DNA of 64,000 nt, taken from Caulobacter sp. UNC279MFTsu5.1. Its GTDB lineage: Bacteria; Pseudomonadota; Alphaproteobacteria; Caulobacterales; Caulobacteraceae. The notes beneath the pieces were generated by a model. It saw nothing but the letters and a program-made list of their open reading frames with translations, made no database searches and had not been told where the DNA came from. Of the stretch, positions 1 through 9,157 are shown piece after piece (position 1 is the first letter of the stretch; each line of letters begins with the position of its first letter). The DNA lies in contig NZ_FORN01000014.1 in assembly GCF_900114015.1 (NCBI RefSeq), forward strand, positions 47,000-110,999. The letters are read 5' to 3'. The translations under genes and the position numbers were made by a program.

Positions 1-611
1 GCGAGGGCGGGGTGAAGAAGGACCTGGCCGAGGCCCGCCGCTGGACCGAGCGCGCCGCCACGGCCGGTGAAGCCCGCGCCATGCACAACCTGGCCCTCTA
101 CTACTACAAGGGCGAAGGCGGCGAACGGAACTCGACCAAGGCCGCCAGCTGGTTCCGCAAGGCGTCGGACCTGGGCCTGGTCGACAGCCAGTTCAACCTG
201 GCCCAGCTCTACGAAGGCGGCTGGGGCGTCAGCCAGAACCCGACCGAGGCCTACAAGTGGTACCTGATCGCGGCGCGGTCGGGCGACACCGCCTCGCGCG
301 CCCGGGCCATGGCCCTGCGCAGCCAGCTGACCGCCGAGGGCCAGCGGATCGCCGAGCGTTCGGCCAGCGGCTTCCGCTCGCAGGCCGCCGCGCCCGTCCA
401 GGCCGTCGCCTCGGCCGCCGCGCCCAGCGCCGGCCTGGCCACCGCCCAGCGGGCGCTGTCCAAGCTGGGCTACTACCAGGGTCCGCAGGACGGCGTCGCC
501 TCGCCGGCCCTGCAGATGGCCATCGCCGCCTATCAGCGCGACCAGAACCTCCAGGCCTCCGGGGCGCTGGACGGCGAAACCCTCAGCCGCCTGTCGACCT
601 GGGCGCGCTGA
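1..611 (+). CDS. podJ: PodJ-like polarity protein, C-terminal fragment (5' truncated by window edge)
   Basis: The reading frame is open from the first bases, and the residues before the first possible GTG (position 12) already belong to a Sel1 repeat, so the gene starts outside the window. What is visible is two to three Sel1 repeats (motifs such as AMHNLALYYYKGEGG and SQFNLAQLYEGGWG), an Ala-rich linker, and a C-terminal peptidoglycan-binding type 1 domain (about the last 55 residues, TAQRALSKLGYYQGPQDG). This order, periplasmic Sel1 repeats then a peptidoglycan-binding domain, is that of the C-terminus of Caulobacter PodJ, which organises the flagellar/pilus pole. The coiled-coil cytoplasmic part and membrane segment cannot be seen, so another Sel1/peptidoglycan-binding protein remains possible. 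Confidence 0.6.
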   Translation, partial: EGGVKKDLAEARRWTERAATAGEARAMHNLALYYYKGEGGERNSTKAASWFRKASDLGLVDSQFNLAQLYEGGWGVSQNPTEAYKWYLIAARSGDTASRARAMALRSQLTAEGQRIAERSASGFRSQAAAPVQAVASAAAPSAGLATAQRALSKLGYYQGPQDGVASPALQMAIAAYQRDQNLQASGALDGETLSRLSTWAR

Positions 612-801
612 CCCCGGACGGCCCTTCGGCTCCTAAAGCCAGGTTTTCAAAGTCTTTTTTAGCGAACGCCCTGCGGTGCTCGCTCAAAAGCTGTGTCCTG
701 TGGCCAAATATCGTCCGTGGACCTATGGGCTGACCTCGGTAATAGTCGATCCCTTCCGGGGGGAAGGGCGTGCGTCGGAACGCGCGCCCGAAGGAGCAGG
801 T

Positions 802-1281
802 ATGGCGTTTGAAGCAACAGCGGCCGATCACACGCAGGATCGCGTGCCGGTTCCCCCGGCGGTATGGGTTTGCGGCCTGGCCACGCTCGTGCCCTTCGTG
901 ATCTGCTCGGCGCTGTTCTGCTACGGCCCGATCGACATGCGCCAGGTGGCGCTGATCAGCCTGCTGGCCTATTCGACGGCCATGATGTCGTACCTGGGCG
1001 GCGTGCGTTGCGGCCTCGAGATCGAACGGGCCAGCCCGCGCTGGATCACCCTGGGCCTGTCCCTGTTGTTCCCCCTGGCTGGATTCGGCCTGCTGCTGGG
1101 CGGACTGAAGTTCGAGCCGGCCTGGCAGCTTTCCGGCTTCCTGCTGGTCTTCATCCTGCAATGGCTGTGGGACGTGACCAGCCACGAGGGGCCGGCCTGG
1201 CGGCCGCGCCTGCGCACCCTGCTGACGTCCGGCGCGGCCATCTCGCTGGCCTTCGCCCTGGAGCAGGCCCTCCACCTCTAG
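802..1281 (+). CDS. DUF3429 family membrane protein
   Basis: A 159-residue protein. The ATG at 802 follows a good AAGGAG ribosome-binding site (791-796), which decides the start over longer upstream options. The sequence is mostly hydrophobic, with about four to five membrane segments. It carries the characteristic stretch in which a membrane helix runs into YLGGVRCG, followed by a charged loop and further helices, as in DUF3429 proteins. Function is unknown for the family; it is an inner membrane protein. It stands alone between the PodJ-like gene and a gene on the opposite strand. Confidence 0.75.
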   Translation: MAFEATAADHTQDRVPVPPAVWVCGLATLVPFVICSALFCYGPIDMRQVALISLLAYSTAMMSYLGGVRCGLEIERASPRWITLGLSLLFPLAGFGLLLGGLKFEPAWQLSGFLLVFILQWLWDVTSHEGPAWRPRLRTLLTSGAAISLAFALEQALHL

Positions 1282-1295
1282 CTTTTTGCGCGCGG

Positions 1296-1763
1296 CTATC
1301 GGGCCGTGGTCAGGTTTTCGGTCGCCGAGACGTCCGCCGCCACGCCGGTCGTGGCGACATCGGCCGCCGGCGCCTCGATCGCGACCACTGCGGCGGTCTC
1401 GGCCTTGGGCGCGTTGATCAGCGGCGTTTCCTCGTTGAGCGGGTCGGACACGCAGGCGGCGGCCACCTGCCGGCTCAGCTTGTCCTCCTTGCTGCTCTGC
1501 TTCATGCCCAGGGCGGTCGAGGCCACTGTGCCGGCGAAGGGCACGACGGCGTTGCCGCCCATCTTGAGCGCCTTCTTGACCAGGCCGGGCTCTTCGTAGT
1601 CGATCGCCCTGGCGCGAAGGGCCTTGCAGGCTTCGGTGTCGTATTTCGGGTCCTTGGCGTCGAGCTTGGCCACGGTCTTGACCGGGGCCTCGCCGGCCAG
1701 GGCGGCCATCGGCGGCGACGACAAGGCTAGAACGGCGCCGATGCCGATCAGGATCGGTCGCAT
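1296..1763 (-). CDS. Hypothetical secreted protein
   Basis: A 155-residue protein with an N-terminal signal peptide (hydrophobic stretch ending ALAGEA). An AAGGA site lies about 10 bases upstream of the ATG. The mature part has two cysteines (in DTEACKALR and AACVSDP), a short glycine/alanine hydrophobic segment in the middle, and an Ala/Val/Thr-rich tail. The hydrophobic segment could touch a membrane. I do not recognise a family. It faces the DUF3429 gene tail to tail, with 14 bp between the stops. Confidence 0.6.
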   Translation of the reverse strand: MRPILIGIGAVLALSSPPMAALAGEAPVKTVAKLDAKDPKYDTEACKALRARAIDYEEPGLVKKALKMGGNAVVPFAGTVASTALGMKQSSKEDKLSRQVAAACVSDPLNEETPLINAPKAETAAVVAIEAPAADVATTGVAADVSATENLTTAR

Positions 1764-1824
1764 GACGGGTTTTCCTTTTCAGCGTCCCGGGGGCAAAACG
1801 CCCGGAGGAGAAGGGTGATCCGCT

Positions 1825-2547
1825 TCAGTCCGGGCGCAGCGATTTCCAGCCGACCGCGTGCACGCGCCGAGGACCCAGGGCGGCGGCCAGGGCGGGCCCG
1901 CCGAACAGCGGGGCGAAGGCCTGGTCCAGGATGTTCAGCCCGCCCGTGAACGCGCCGAACGCCGGCAGCACCAGGCGCCGTCCGTCGGTGACGAAGCAGC
2001 GGCGGCGGATCGTGGCCCGGCCGCTGGTCACCTTGGCGGCCGGATGCAGGTGGCCGGCCACCTCGCCGGGCTGGGCGCCGGGCAGGGGCTCGTGTCGCAA
2101 GGTCAGGCCGGCGATCCTGGCTTCGTCGACCACGTCGCCGGGCAGGGCGCGGGGGCCGTCCGCGTCGTGGTTGCCCACGGCCCAGACCAGTCGGCGGCCC
2201 ACGGCCAGGGCGGCGATGCGGGACCGGTCCTCGCCCGGCAGCCGATCCTCGCCGGCCCCGTCGTGGAAGCTGTCGCCCAGGAACACCAGGGTCGCCGGCG
2301 ACAGCAGGGCCATCTCGCGCTCCAGCCGGTCGAGGGTTTCGCGGGTGTCGTAGGGCGGCAGCATCTGGCCGAAGCGGGCGGCGTAGCTGCTGCCCTTCTC
2401 GAAATGCAGGTCGGCCACGACCATCGTGCGCTCGGCCTCCAGCCACAGCGCTCCGGAGTGGCGCAGCACGGCGCGCGTCCCCGCGATCTCGACCCGCAGG
2501 CCGCCGCAGTCGCCGATTTGGAACGCCAGACTGGTCACGCCATGCAT
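1825..2547 (-). CDS. pdeM: Ligase-associated DNA damage response endonuclease PdeM
   Basis: A 240-residue metallophosphoesterase. The metal-binding motifs are in order: DLHFEKG (about residue 46), GDSFHD (about 91), GNHD (about 125) and GHLHP (about 165), typical of calcineurin-like phosphoesterases. The specific match is to PdeM, a protein encoded beside ligase-associated DEXH helicases in proteobacteria and thought to act in DNA repair. It lies 7 bp downstream of the lhr-type helicase on the same strand, so the two are likely one transcript. The ATP-dependent ligase and exonuclease that often complete this cluster are not in the window. Confidence 0.88.
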   Translation of the reverse strand: MHGVTSLAFQIGDCGGLRVEIAGTRAVLRHSGALWLEAERTMVVADLHFEKGSSYAARFGQMLPPYDTRETLDRLEREMALLSPATLVFLGDSFHDGAGEDRLPGEDRSRIAALAVGRRLVWAVGNHDADGPRALPGDVVDEARIAGLTLRHEPLPGAQPGEVAGHLHPAAKVTSGRATIRRRCFVTDGRRLVLPAFGAFTGGLNILDQAFAPLFGGPALAAALGPRRVHAVGWKSLRPD

Positions 2548-2554
2548 ACTCTCA

Positions 2555-5152
2555 TCAAGCCATCGCCTCGGCGATCAGGTCTTCCTCGGCCTCGGCCAGG
2601 ATCATTTCGCCGGCCGCGTCGCCCGGCGCCCGCTCGCGGCCGATCTCCAGCATGATCGGCACGGCGAACGGCGAAACGTGGTCCAGCGCCGCGTGGCGGA
2701 TGCGGCCGCCGCCGATCCGCGCCAGCATGTCGCCCAGCCGCGCCACGTCCAGCGAGCCGGTCGCGGCGTCGGCGCGGGCGCAGCGCAGCAGCAGGTGGTC
2801 GGGCTGGTGGCGGCGCAGCACGTCATAGATCAGGTCGGTCGAGAAGGTCACCTGGCGGCCCGATTTCTCCTGGCCCGGATGGCGGCGCTCGATCAGGCCG
2901 GAAATCAGGGCGCAGGCCTTGAAGGCGCGCTTCATCAGGAAGCTTTCGGCCAGCCAGGCCTCCAGGTCGTCGCCCAGCATGTCCTGGGCGAACAGCTCGT
3001 CCAGGTCCAAGGCGTCCATCGGCTTCAGCGACCAGATGTTGACCGCGTAGTCGTTGGCCACGAAGCCCAGAGGGCCGACACCCAGCCGGTCCAGTCGCCG
3101 GGTCAGCAGCATGGCCAGGGTGGTGTGGGCCAGGCGGCCTTCGAACGGATAGCAGACCAGGTGGAAGCGCTTGCCGTGCGGGAAGGTCTCCAGCAGCATC
3201 TCGTCGCGTCCGGGGATGATCGAGCGGACCTTCTGCCAGCCCAGCCATTCCTGGACGTCGGGGGGCAGGGCGGGCCATTCGGCCTCGTCGTGCATCATCG
3301 CCCGCACCCGACCGGCCAGATAGGTGGACAGCGGGAACTTCGACCCGCCCCAGCTGGGCATCTTCGGGTCCTTGTCCGGGGCGGGGGTGACGAAGGCGTC
3401 GGCCCCGACCAGGCTGTTGAACCGCCAGACCTGGCCGGCGAAGATGAAGGTGTCGCCCGGCGTCATCGCCTCGAAGAAGCCTTCCTCGGCTTCGCCGACC
3501 TTGCGGCCTCCCATCGGGCGTTTGCCGCCCCCGATCCGCACGTTGATCATGGCCGGCGAGACGATGGCCCCGACGTTCATCCGGTGGGCCAGCACCGCCT
3601 GGGCGTTGCGGGCCCGCCAGAGGCCGTCCTGGCCGGGCACGATGCGGCGGAACTTGTCGTAGGTGCGCAGGGCGTAGCCGCCGGTTGAGACGAAGTCGAT
3701 GACGGTCTCGAAATCCTCCCACGACAAGTCGGCATAGGGGCCGGCGGTGCGGACCTCGTCATAGAGGTCGGTCAGGGCGAAGGGCTCCGAACAGGCGCAG
3801 CCCATGACGTGCTGGGCCAGGGTGTCCAGCGTGCCGACCCGGGCCGGCTCGCCGTCTAGATGGCCGCCCAGGATGGCGTCGGCGGCGGCGCGGCACTCCA
3901 GATATTCGAAGCGGTTGGCCGGGGCCAGGATGGCCCGCGAGGGCTCGTCCAGGCGGTGGTTGGCGCGGCCGATCCGTTGGACCATCCGCGAGGCGCCCTT
4001 CGGCGCGGCCAACTGGATGACCAGGTCGACGTCGCCCCAGTCGATGCCCATGTCCAGGGTCGAGGTGCAGACCACGGCCCGAATCTCGCCGCGCGCCATG
4101 GCCGCCTCGACCTTGCGCCGCTGCTCGGCCGCCAGGCTGCCGTGGTGCAGGGCGATGGCCAGGCCGTCGTCGTTCAGCTTCCACAGTTCCTGGAACGCGA
4201 ACTCGGCCTGGAAGCGCGTGTTGACGAAGACCAGGGCGGTCCTGGCGCCTTTGATGATCTCGTAGATCTCGGCCATGGCGTGCTCGGCCGTATGGCCGGC
4301 CCAGGGCACCTTGCCGCCGGAGACCAGCACCTCGACGATCGGCTGGGCGCCGCCGGAGCCGAGGACGAGGTCGACGGAGTGCGAGCCCCTCCCCCTTGCG
4401 GGGAGGGGTGGGGGTGGGGGAGCCGGCGCTGGATCGGCCGGCTCGGCGCTGACACCCCCGCCCCCTGCCCCCTCCCCGCAAGGGGGAGGGGACTCATTGA
4501 TCCCCAACCACCGTCTCACCAGATCCGGATCGTCCACCGTCGCCGACAGTCCCACCCGCCGCATCCTCGGCGCGAACCGCCGCAGCCGCGCCAGGCCCAG
4601 CGACAGAAGGTCGCCGCGCTTGGAGGGCCAGAGAGAATGGGCTTCGTCGATGATCACGCAGGACAGGTCGGCGAAGTAGTTTCGCGCGCCCTCCCAGGCG
4701 CAGAACAGGGCCAGCTGCTCGGGCGTGGTCAGCAGGATGTCGGGCGGCCTCAGGCGCTGGCGTTGCTTTCGGGCCTCGCCGGTGTCGCCGGTGCGGCTCT
4801 CGGCCACGATGCTGAGGCCCATCTCGCGGATCGGCGTGGCCAGGTTGCGCTCGATGTCGACCGCCAGGGCCTTGAGCGGGGAAATATAAAGGGTGTGCAC
4901 CCCGGCCGGGGTGTTGCGGGGCGGGCGCTCGGTCAGGTCGATCAGGCTGGGCAGGAAGCCGGCCAGGGTCTTGCCGCCGCCGGTGGGCGCGATCAGCAGG
5001 GCGTCGCGGCCCAGCCGGCCCTTCTCGACCATGGCCAGCTGGTGCGGCCTCGGGGCCCAGCCGCGCGCGGCGAACCATTGCTGAAAGCGGGGAGGAAGGG
5101 CGGTCGCCTCGGCCATTGACCGGCCTATAGCATGTTCCCGTTCCGTTTCCAT
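2555..5152 (-). CDS. lhr: Ligase-associated DEXH-box DNA helicase (Lhr family)
   Basis: An 865-residue superfamily 2 helicase. Walker A is APTGGGKT (near residue 56); the DEAH box is IIDEAHSLW. The second RecA domain has the RIGRANHR motif, and the C-terminal part is the Lhr-type winged-helix/DEAD-associated region. The family is the DNA-damage-response helicase usually paired with PdeM, which follows 7 bp downstream. Two possible starts exist: ATG 5152 (used here) and ATG 5116 (MAEATALPP), neither with a strong ribosome site. Between the two RecA domains, residues about 217-256 are encoded by a palindromic repeat and look like a Pro/Gly-rich linker. Without that insert and the short N-terminal extension, the length is close to the family norm of about 820. 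Confidence 0.87.
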   Translation of the reverse strand: METEREHAIGRSMAEATALPPRFQQWFAARGWAPRPHQLAMVEKGRLGRDALLIAPTGGGKTLAGFLPSLIDLTERPPRNTPAGVHTLYISPLKALAVDIERNLATPIREMGLSIVAESRTGDTGEARKQRQRLRPPDILLTTPEQLALFCAWEGARNYFADLSCVIIDEAHSLWPSKRGDLLSLGLARLRRFAPRMRRVGLSATVDDPDLVRRWLGINESPPPCGEGAGGGGVSAEPADPAPAPPPPPLPARGRGSHSVDLVLGSGGAQPIVEVLVSGGKVPWAGHTAEHAMAEIYEIIKGARTALVFVNTRFQAEFAFQELWKLNDDGLAIALHHGSLAAEQRRKVEAAMARGEIRAVVCTSTLDMGIDWGDVDLVIQLAAPKGASRMVQRIGRANHRLDEPSRAILAPANRFEYLECRAAADAILGGHLDGEPARVGTLDTLAQHVMGCACSEPFALTDLYDEVRTAGPYADLSWEDFETVIDFVSTGGYALRTYDKFRRIVPGQDGLWRARNAQAVLAHRMNVGAIVSPAMINVRIGGGKRPMGGRKVGEAEEGFFEAMTPGDTFIFAGQVWRFNSLVGADAFVTPAPDKDPKMPSWGGSKFPLSTYLAGRVRAMMHDEAEWPALPPDVQEWLGWQKVRSIIPGRDEMLLETFPHGKRFHLVCYPFEGRLAHTTLAMLLTRRLDRLGVGPLGFVANDYAVNIWSLKPMDALDLDELFAQDMLGDDLEAWLAESFLMKRAFKACALISGLIERRHPGQEKSGRQVTFSTDLIYDVLRRHQPDHLLLRCARADAATGSLDVARLGDMLARIGGGRIRHAALDHVSPFAVPIMLEIGRERAPGDAAGEMILAEAEEDLIAEAMA
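4384..4493. repeat. Palindromic GC-rich repeat inserted in frame inside the helicase gene
   Basis: Two inverted arms, each itself a hairpin. The left arm (about 4387-4421) reads CCCCTCCCCCTTGCGGGGAG and on into a G-rich tail. The right arm (about 4452-4493) is its near mirror, ending CCCCGCAAGGGGGAGGGG. They are separated by about 30 bp. The element is a multiple of three and keeps the helicase frame open, adding about 40 residues rich in Pro, Gly and Ala. The same hairpin core (CTCCCCTTGCGGGAG type) recurs at 41891-41913. Confidence 0.8.
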
Positions 5153-5236
5153 GCGTCAACCTGCCTAAGTCCGGCCTTTTGACAAGGATGGTAGGCGGGT
5201 CTACCCGAAGGTCAGGATCGCGAGGGCGTGACGCAC

Positions 5237-6199
5237 ATGGGACGGGTGGCTCGAAACAGCCTTGCGGGCTTGGCCTTGGCGACGATGCTGGCGATCGGCG
5301 CGCCGTGCCTGGCCGCGCCGACGGCGCCGTCAGAGCCCGCGCGCGCCGAGCTGCTGCGCCGCGCCCAGGCTGGGGACGTCGGCGCCTACGACCTCCTGGC
5401 CGACAGCTATCTGAACGCCAAGGGCGACCAGCGCGACGTCGAGGCCGCGGTGCGCTGGCTCGACGCCGGGGTCAAGGCCGGCGACACCGGCTGCATGATC
5501 GCCCTGGGCAACCTCTATTTCGCCGGTCAGGACCTGGACCAGGACGAGGCCAAGGCGCTGTCGCTGTACAAGGCCGCGGCGGCCAAGGGCGACGCCCTGG
5601 GCGCCTACAACGCCGGCTTGGTCTATGAGACGAGCTCCGAAGACCTGACCCAGGCCCTGGCCTGGTACTGGCGCGCGGCCGCCGGCGGCGACGAGGGCGG
5701 GATGTACAAGCTGGCCCTGGCCTATCAGCTGGGACGCGGCGTCTCCGCCAACGAGACCCTGGCCGTGGCCTGGATGCGCAGGGCCGCCGCCGCCGGCTCG
5801 GTCGACGCGACCAACGACCTGGGCTCCTACTATCTGCAGGGCTACGGCGTGCCGGTCGACGAGGTCCGGGCGCTGACGCTCTATGTGGACGCGGCCCAGC
5901 GAGGCTCGGCGGTCGCCCTGGCCAATGTCGCCGCCGCCTACCGCAACGGCGAGGGCGTGGCGGTCGACCTGGAAAAGGCGCTGCGCCTCTACGCCCTGTC
6001 GGCCAAGGCCGGCAACCTGACGGCCTATTACGACCTGGGCCAGATGTACGAGGACGGCGAAGGCGTGAAGGCCAGCCGCGCCAAGGCCGCGCAGCTGTAT
6101 CGCATGGCCGCCGAGAGCGACGACGCCGAGGTGGCGCAGACGGCCGAGGACGCCGTCGAGCGCCTGGAAAGCGGCTCGTCGGAAACCCCGATCGCCTGA
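5237..6199 (+). CDS. Secreted Sel1-repeat protein
   Basis: A 320-residue protein with a signal peptide (hydrophobic core LAGLALATMLAIGAPCLAA) and about seven Sel1-like repeats covering almost all of the mature chain (for example GMYKLALAYQLGRGVSANE and DATNDLGSYYLQGYGVPVDE). Sel1 repeats are alpha-solenoid scaffolds for protein-protein contact. A GTG at 5228 is in frame, but the ATG at 5237 gives a better spacing to GAGG at 5222. It is divergent from lhr. Partner and pathway are unknown; it resembles the periplasmic part of the PodJ-like gene at the left edge only in using the same repeat type. Confidence 0.75.
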   Translation: MGRVARNSLAGLALATMLAIGAPCLAAPTAPSEPARAELLRRAQAGDVGAYDLLADSYLNAKGDQRDVEAAVRWLDAGVKAGDTGCMIALGNLYFAGQDLDQDEAKALSLYKAAAAKGDALGAYNAGLVYETSSEDLTQALAWYWRAAAGGDEGGMYKLALAYQLGRGVSANETLAVAWMRRAAAAGSVDATNDLGSYYLQGYGVPVDEVRALTLYVDAAQRGSAVALANVAAAYRNGEGVAVDLEKALRLYALSAKAGNLTAYYDLGQMYEDGEGVKASRAKAAQLYRMAAESDDAEVAQTAEDAVERLESGSSETPIA

Positions 6200-6248
6200 C
6201 GTTCCTGTTCGCATTTTGTTTCGGACCCCGAACTGCTAATAGGGGGTC

Positions 6249-9086
6249 GTGAGCGCCCAGATTCCCACCCTCGAACTGGCTCCCGCCCTGGTCGTGCTGC
6301 CCGGGCCGCGGGCCGGCTATGCCGATGGAAGCGCGGGGCGGCCGGGTGACGAAGGCGGCGGGCGAACGCTGCGCACGCCCGACGCTCGCGACCTGTTCGA
6401 ACACGGCCCGGTGCTGGTCGCCCACGCGTCGATGACCGCCAAGCGGCTGAACCTGCAGGCCCCGGTCCGGGGGCGCGGCGTGTTCGACGTGCTGGAGCTC
6501 TACGCCTTCACCCGGCCGGCCACCTTCTGCGCCCCGTCGGCCGTGGGACTGGCCACCGCCCTCGGCCTGGCCGAACCCAAGGGGGCCGCCGCCCAGGCCC
6601 AGACCCTGCGCGACGCCGCCGCGGCCCTGCTGCACGAACTGGCCCTGACGCCGAGGCCGTCGCGCGAGGAGGCCTTGGCCGTCGCCGAGACTCTGGCCCG
6701 CGCCGGCTGGGCGTGGGGACCCGCAGTGGTCGGCGCCCTGCGCTCGGCCCCGGTCGGCAACCAGTTCCGCAGCTCCGGCCTCGACGTCTGGGCCCGCGCC
6801 GTGGAGTGGGAGGACCAGGCGCCGCCCGGCGAGCCCGGCTCGCGCCCCGTGGATCCCGAACGCGCCAGCGAGCGCCTGCGCGAGCTGCTGCACCGTTCGG
6901 GCCTAGACGAGGTGCGCGAGGCCCAGGACACCTTCGCCCGCGAGGCCGCCTACGCCTTCGCCCCCCGCGAGCGCGAAGGCGAGCCGCAGATGATGCTGGC
7001 CGAGGCGGGCACCGGGGTCGGCAAGACCCTGGGCTATCTGGCGCCGGCCTCGGTCTGGTCCGAGATGAACGGCCCCTCGGTCTGGATCAGCACCTACACC
7101 CGCGCCCTGCAGCGCCAGATCGAGCGCGAGAGCCATTCGATCTATCCCGACCCCCTGGTCCGGGCCCGCAAGGCGGTGGTCCGCAAGGGACGCGAGAACT
7201 ACATCTGCCTGCTGAACTTCCAGGAGCAGGTCAACACCGCCCAGCTGGGCAACGGCGACCTGATCGGCCTGGCCCTGGCGGCCCGTTGGGCGCGCGCCAG
7301 CCGCGACGGCGACATGACCGGCGGCGACTTCCCGGCCTGGCTGCCGACCCTGTTCGCCATCCCGCCCTCGGTCCAGGCCGGACCGGCCAACCTGGTCGAC
7401 CGGCGGGGCGAGTGCATCCACGCCGGCTGCCAGCACTATCGCGTCTGCTTCATCGAAAAGGCGGTGCGGGCGTCCAAGCGCGCCGACATCGTCATCGCCA
7501 ACCACGCCCTGGTGCTGAGCCAGGCGGCCTTCGACGGCGCCCGGGCGGCGCGTGGCCTGAAGGGCGATAACGAGACCACCTCGCTCAAGCGCATCGTCTT
7601 CGACGAGGGCCACCACCTGTTCGACGCCGCCGACAGCGCCTTCTCGGCCGCCCTGTCCGGAGCCGAGGCGGCCGAGCTGCGCCGCTGGCTCCGAGGTCCG
7701 GAGGGACGCGGCCGGCGGGGCAGGGGGCTGGAGGCCCGGCTGCTGGACATCATCGGCGAGCGCGAAGGCGCCCGCGCGGCCCTGAACGCCGCCCTGCAGG
7801 CCGCCGCCGCCCTGCCGGGCGAGGGCTGGTCGGGCCGCATCGCCCCGCCGGACGGCCAGGTCAATCCGATCGGTCCCATTGAAACATACTTGGTCTCGGT
7901 GATTGAACAGCTGCGGGCTAGAGTCACCGACCGCCCCGGCGCGGCCGAGCAGGGGCTGCAATGCGCCGCCCGTCCGGCCATCGACCTGGTGCGCGAGCGG
8001 GCCGGCGAGGCCGCCAAGGCCCTGGCCGCCATTGAGGCCCCGCTCCTGGCCCTGGCCCGCACCCTGGAGGACGTGCTGGACGAGGAGGCCGACACCCTGC
8101 CGACCTCGGAACGGGCGCGGATCGAGGGGGCGCTGCGCGGCCTGGACCGCCGGGCCCGCATGACCCTGCCGGCCTGGCGCTCGATCCTGAAGGCCATCGA
8201 CGAGGACGCGGAAGACGATCCGGAGTTCGTCGACTGGTTCGAGGCCACCTTCCTCTATGGCCGGGTCGTCGACGCCGCCTGCCGTCGCCACTGGGTGGAT
8301 CCGACCGAGCCCTTGCGCGCCGCCGTCCTCTCGCCCGCCCACGGCGTGCTGGTGACCAGCGCCACCCTGACCGACCCGGCCTTGGAAGACCCGTTCGCCC
8401 TGGCCGAGATGCGCACCGGGGCCGCGCGCCTGCCGCAGTCGCCCAAGGTGCTGCGCCTGGTCTCGCCGTTCGACTACGAGAAGAACGCTCGGGCCTTCGT
8501 GATCACCGACGTTGGCAAGGACGATCCGCGCCAGGTCTCGGCGGCGATGCGCGAGCTGTTCCTGGCGGCCGGCGGCGGCGGGCTGGGCCTGTTCACCGCC
8601 ATCCGCCGGCTGAAGGCGGTGCACGAGCGGATCGCCGCGCCCTTGGCCGACCAGGGCCTAGCCCTCTACGCCCAGCACGTCGACCCGCTGGAGGCCGGCG
8701 CCCTGGTCGACATCTTCCGGGCCGAGGAGGACGCTTGCCTGCTCGGCACTGACGCCATCCGCGACGGCATCGACGTGCCGGGCCGGTCCCTGCGCCTGCT
8801 GGTCTTCGACCGCGTGCCCTGGCCGCGTCCGGACGTGCTGCACAAGGCCCGCCGCGCGCGCTTCGGCGGCAAGGGTTATGACGACTCGACGGCGCGCGCC
8901 CGCATCAGCCAGGCGTTCGGCCGCCTGATCCGCCGGGCCGACGACCGAGGCGTGTTCGTGATGCTGGACGCCGCCGCGCCAACCCGCCTGTTCTCCAGCT
9001 TGCCGGAGGGCGTGACCATCGAGCGGGTGGGCCTGGTCGAGGCGATCGAGGCGACCGCCGCATTTTTGTCGGAAGATCGTTCTTAA
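6249..9086 (+). CDS. DinG-type Fe-S cluster ATP-dependent DNA helicase
   Basis: A 945-residue superfamily 2 helicase of the XPD/DinG group. Walker A is AEAGTGVGKT at residues about 251-260. Four cysteines that would hold a 4Fe-4S cluster lie at residues 320, 389, 394 and 400 (ECIHAGCQHYRVC). The DEAH-equivalent is DEGH at 452-455. The second RecA domain has SATL, IRDGIDVPGRSLRLL and QAFGRLIRR. The N-terminal 200 residues form an extra domain that E. coli DinG lacks. These enzymes unwind 5'-3', including R-loops and flaps. The start is GTG at 6249; no strong ribosome site is visible. It is probably transcribed alone. Confidence 0.87.
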   Translation: MSAQIPTLELAPALVVLPGPRAGYADGSAGRPGDEGGGRTLRTPDARDLFEHGPVLVAHASMTAKRLNLQAPVRGRGVFDVLELYAFTRPATFCAPSAVGLATALGLAEPKGAAAQAQTLRDAAAALLHELALTPRPSREEALAVAETLARAGWAWGPAVVGALRSAPVGNQFRSSGLDVWARAVEWEDQAPPGEPGSRPVDPERASERLRELLHRSGLDEVREAQDTFAREAAYAFAPREREGEPQMMLAEAGTGVGKTLGYLAPASVWSEMNGPSVWISTYTRALQRQIERESHSIYPDPLVRARKAVVRKGRENYICLLNFQEQVNTAQLGNGDLIGLALAARWARASRDGDMTGGDFPAWLPTLFAIPPSVQAGPANLVDRRGECIHAGCQHYRVCFIEKAVRASKRADIVIANHALVLSQAAFDGARAARGLKGDNETTSLKRIVFDEGHHLFDAADSAFSAALSGAEAAELRRWLRGPEGRGRRGRGLEARLLDIIGEREGARAALNAALQAAAALPGEGWSGRIAPPDGQVNPIGPIETYLVSVIEQLRARVTDRPGAAEQGLQCAARPAIDLVRERAGEAAKALAAIEAPLLALARTLEDVLDEEADTLPTSERARIEGALRGLDRRARMTLPAWRSILKAIDEDAEDDPEFVDWFEATFLYGRVVDAACRRHWVDPTEPLRAAVLSPAHGVLVTSATLTDPALEDPFALAEMRTGAARLPQSPKVLRLVSPFDYEKNARAFVITDVGKDDPRQVSAAMRELFLAAGGGGLGLFTAIRRLKAVHERIAAPLADQGLALYAQHVDPLEAGALVDIFRAEEDACLLGTDAIRDGIDVPGRSLRLLVFDRVPWPRPDVLHKARRARFGGKGYDDSTARARISQAFGRLIRRADDRGVFVMLDAAAPTRLFSSLPEGVTIERVGLVEAIEATAAFLSEDRS

Positions 9087-9157
9087 TCAGCGGGATACCA
9101 AGTTTGGCCAGGGTGTCCGAAAAGGACGTGTTCGGTCGCGTTTCGGGGAAGTCGTTA

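Noticed and set aside
5134..5148. GTTC-N7-GTTT before lhr, and a like site at 6207-6221 before the DinG-type gene, as LexA boxes
   Set aside because: The alphaproteobacterial LexA consensus is GTTC-N7-GTTC. Each site has one mismatch, and that many near matches are expected by chance in 64 kb.
5116..5152. Shorter start of lhr at 5116
   Set aside because: Possible, but neither start has a clear ribosome site. I kept the longer one and noted the option in the entry.
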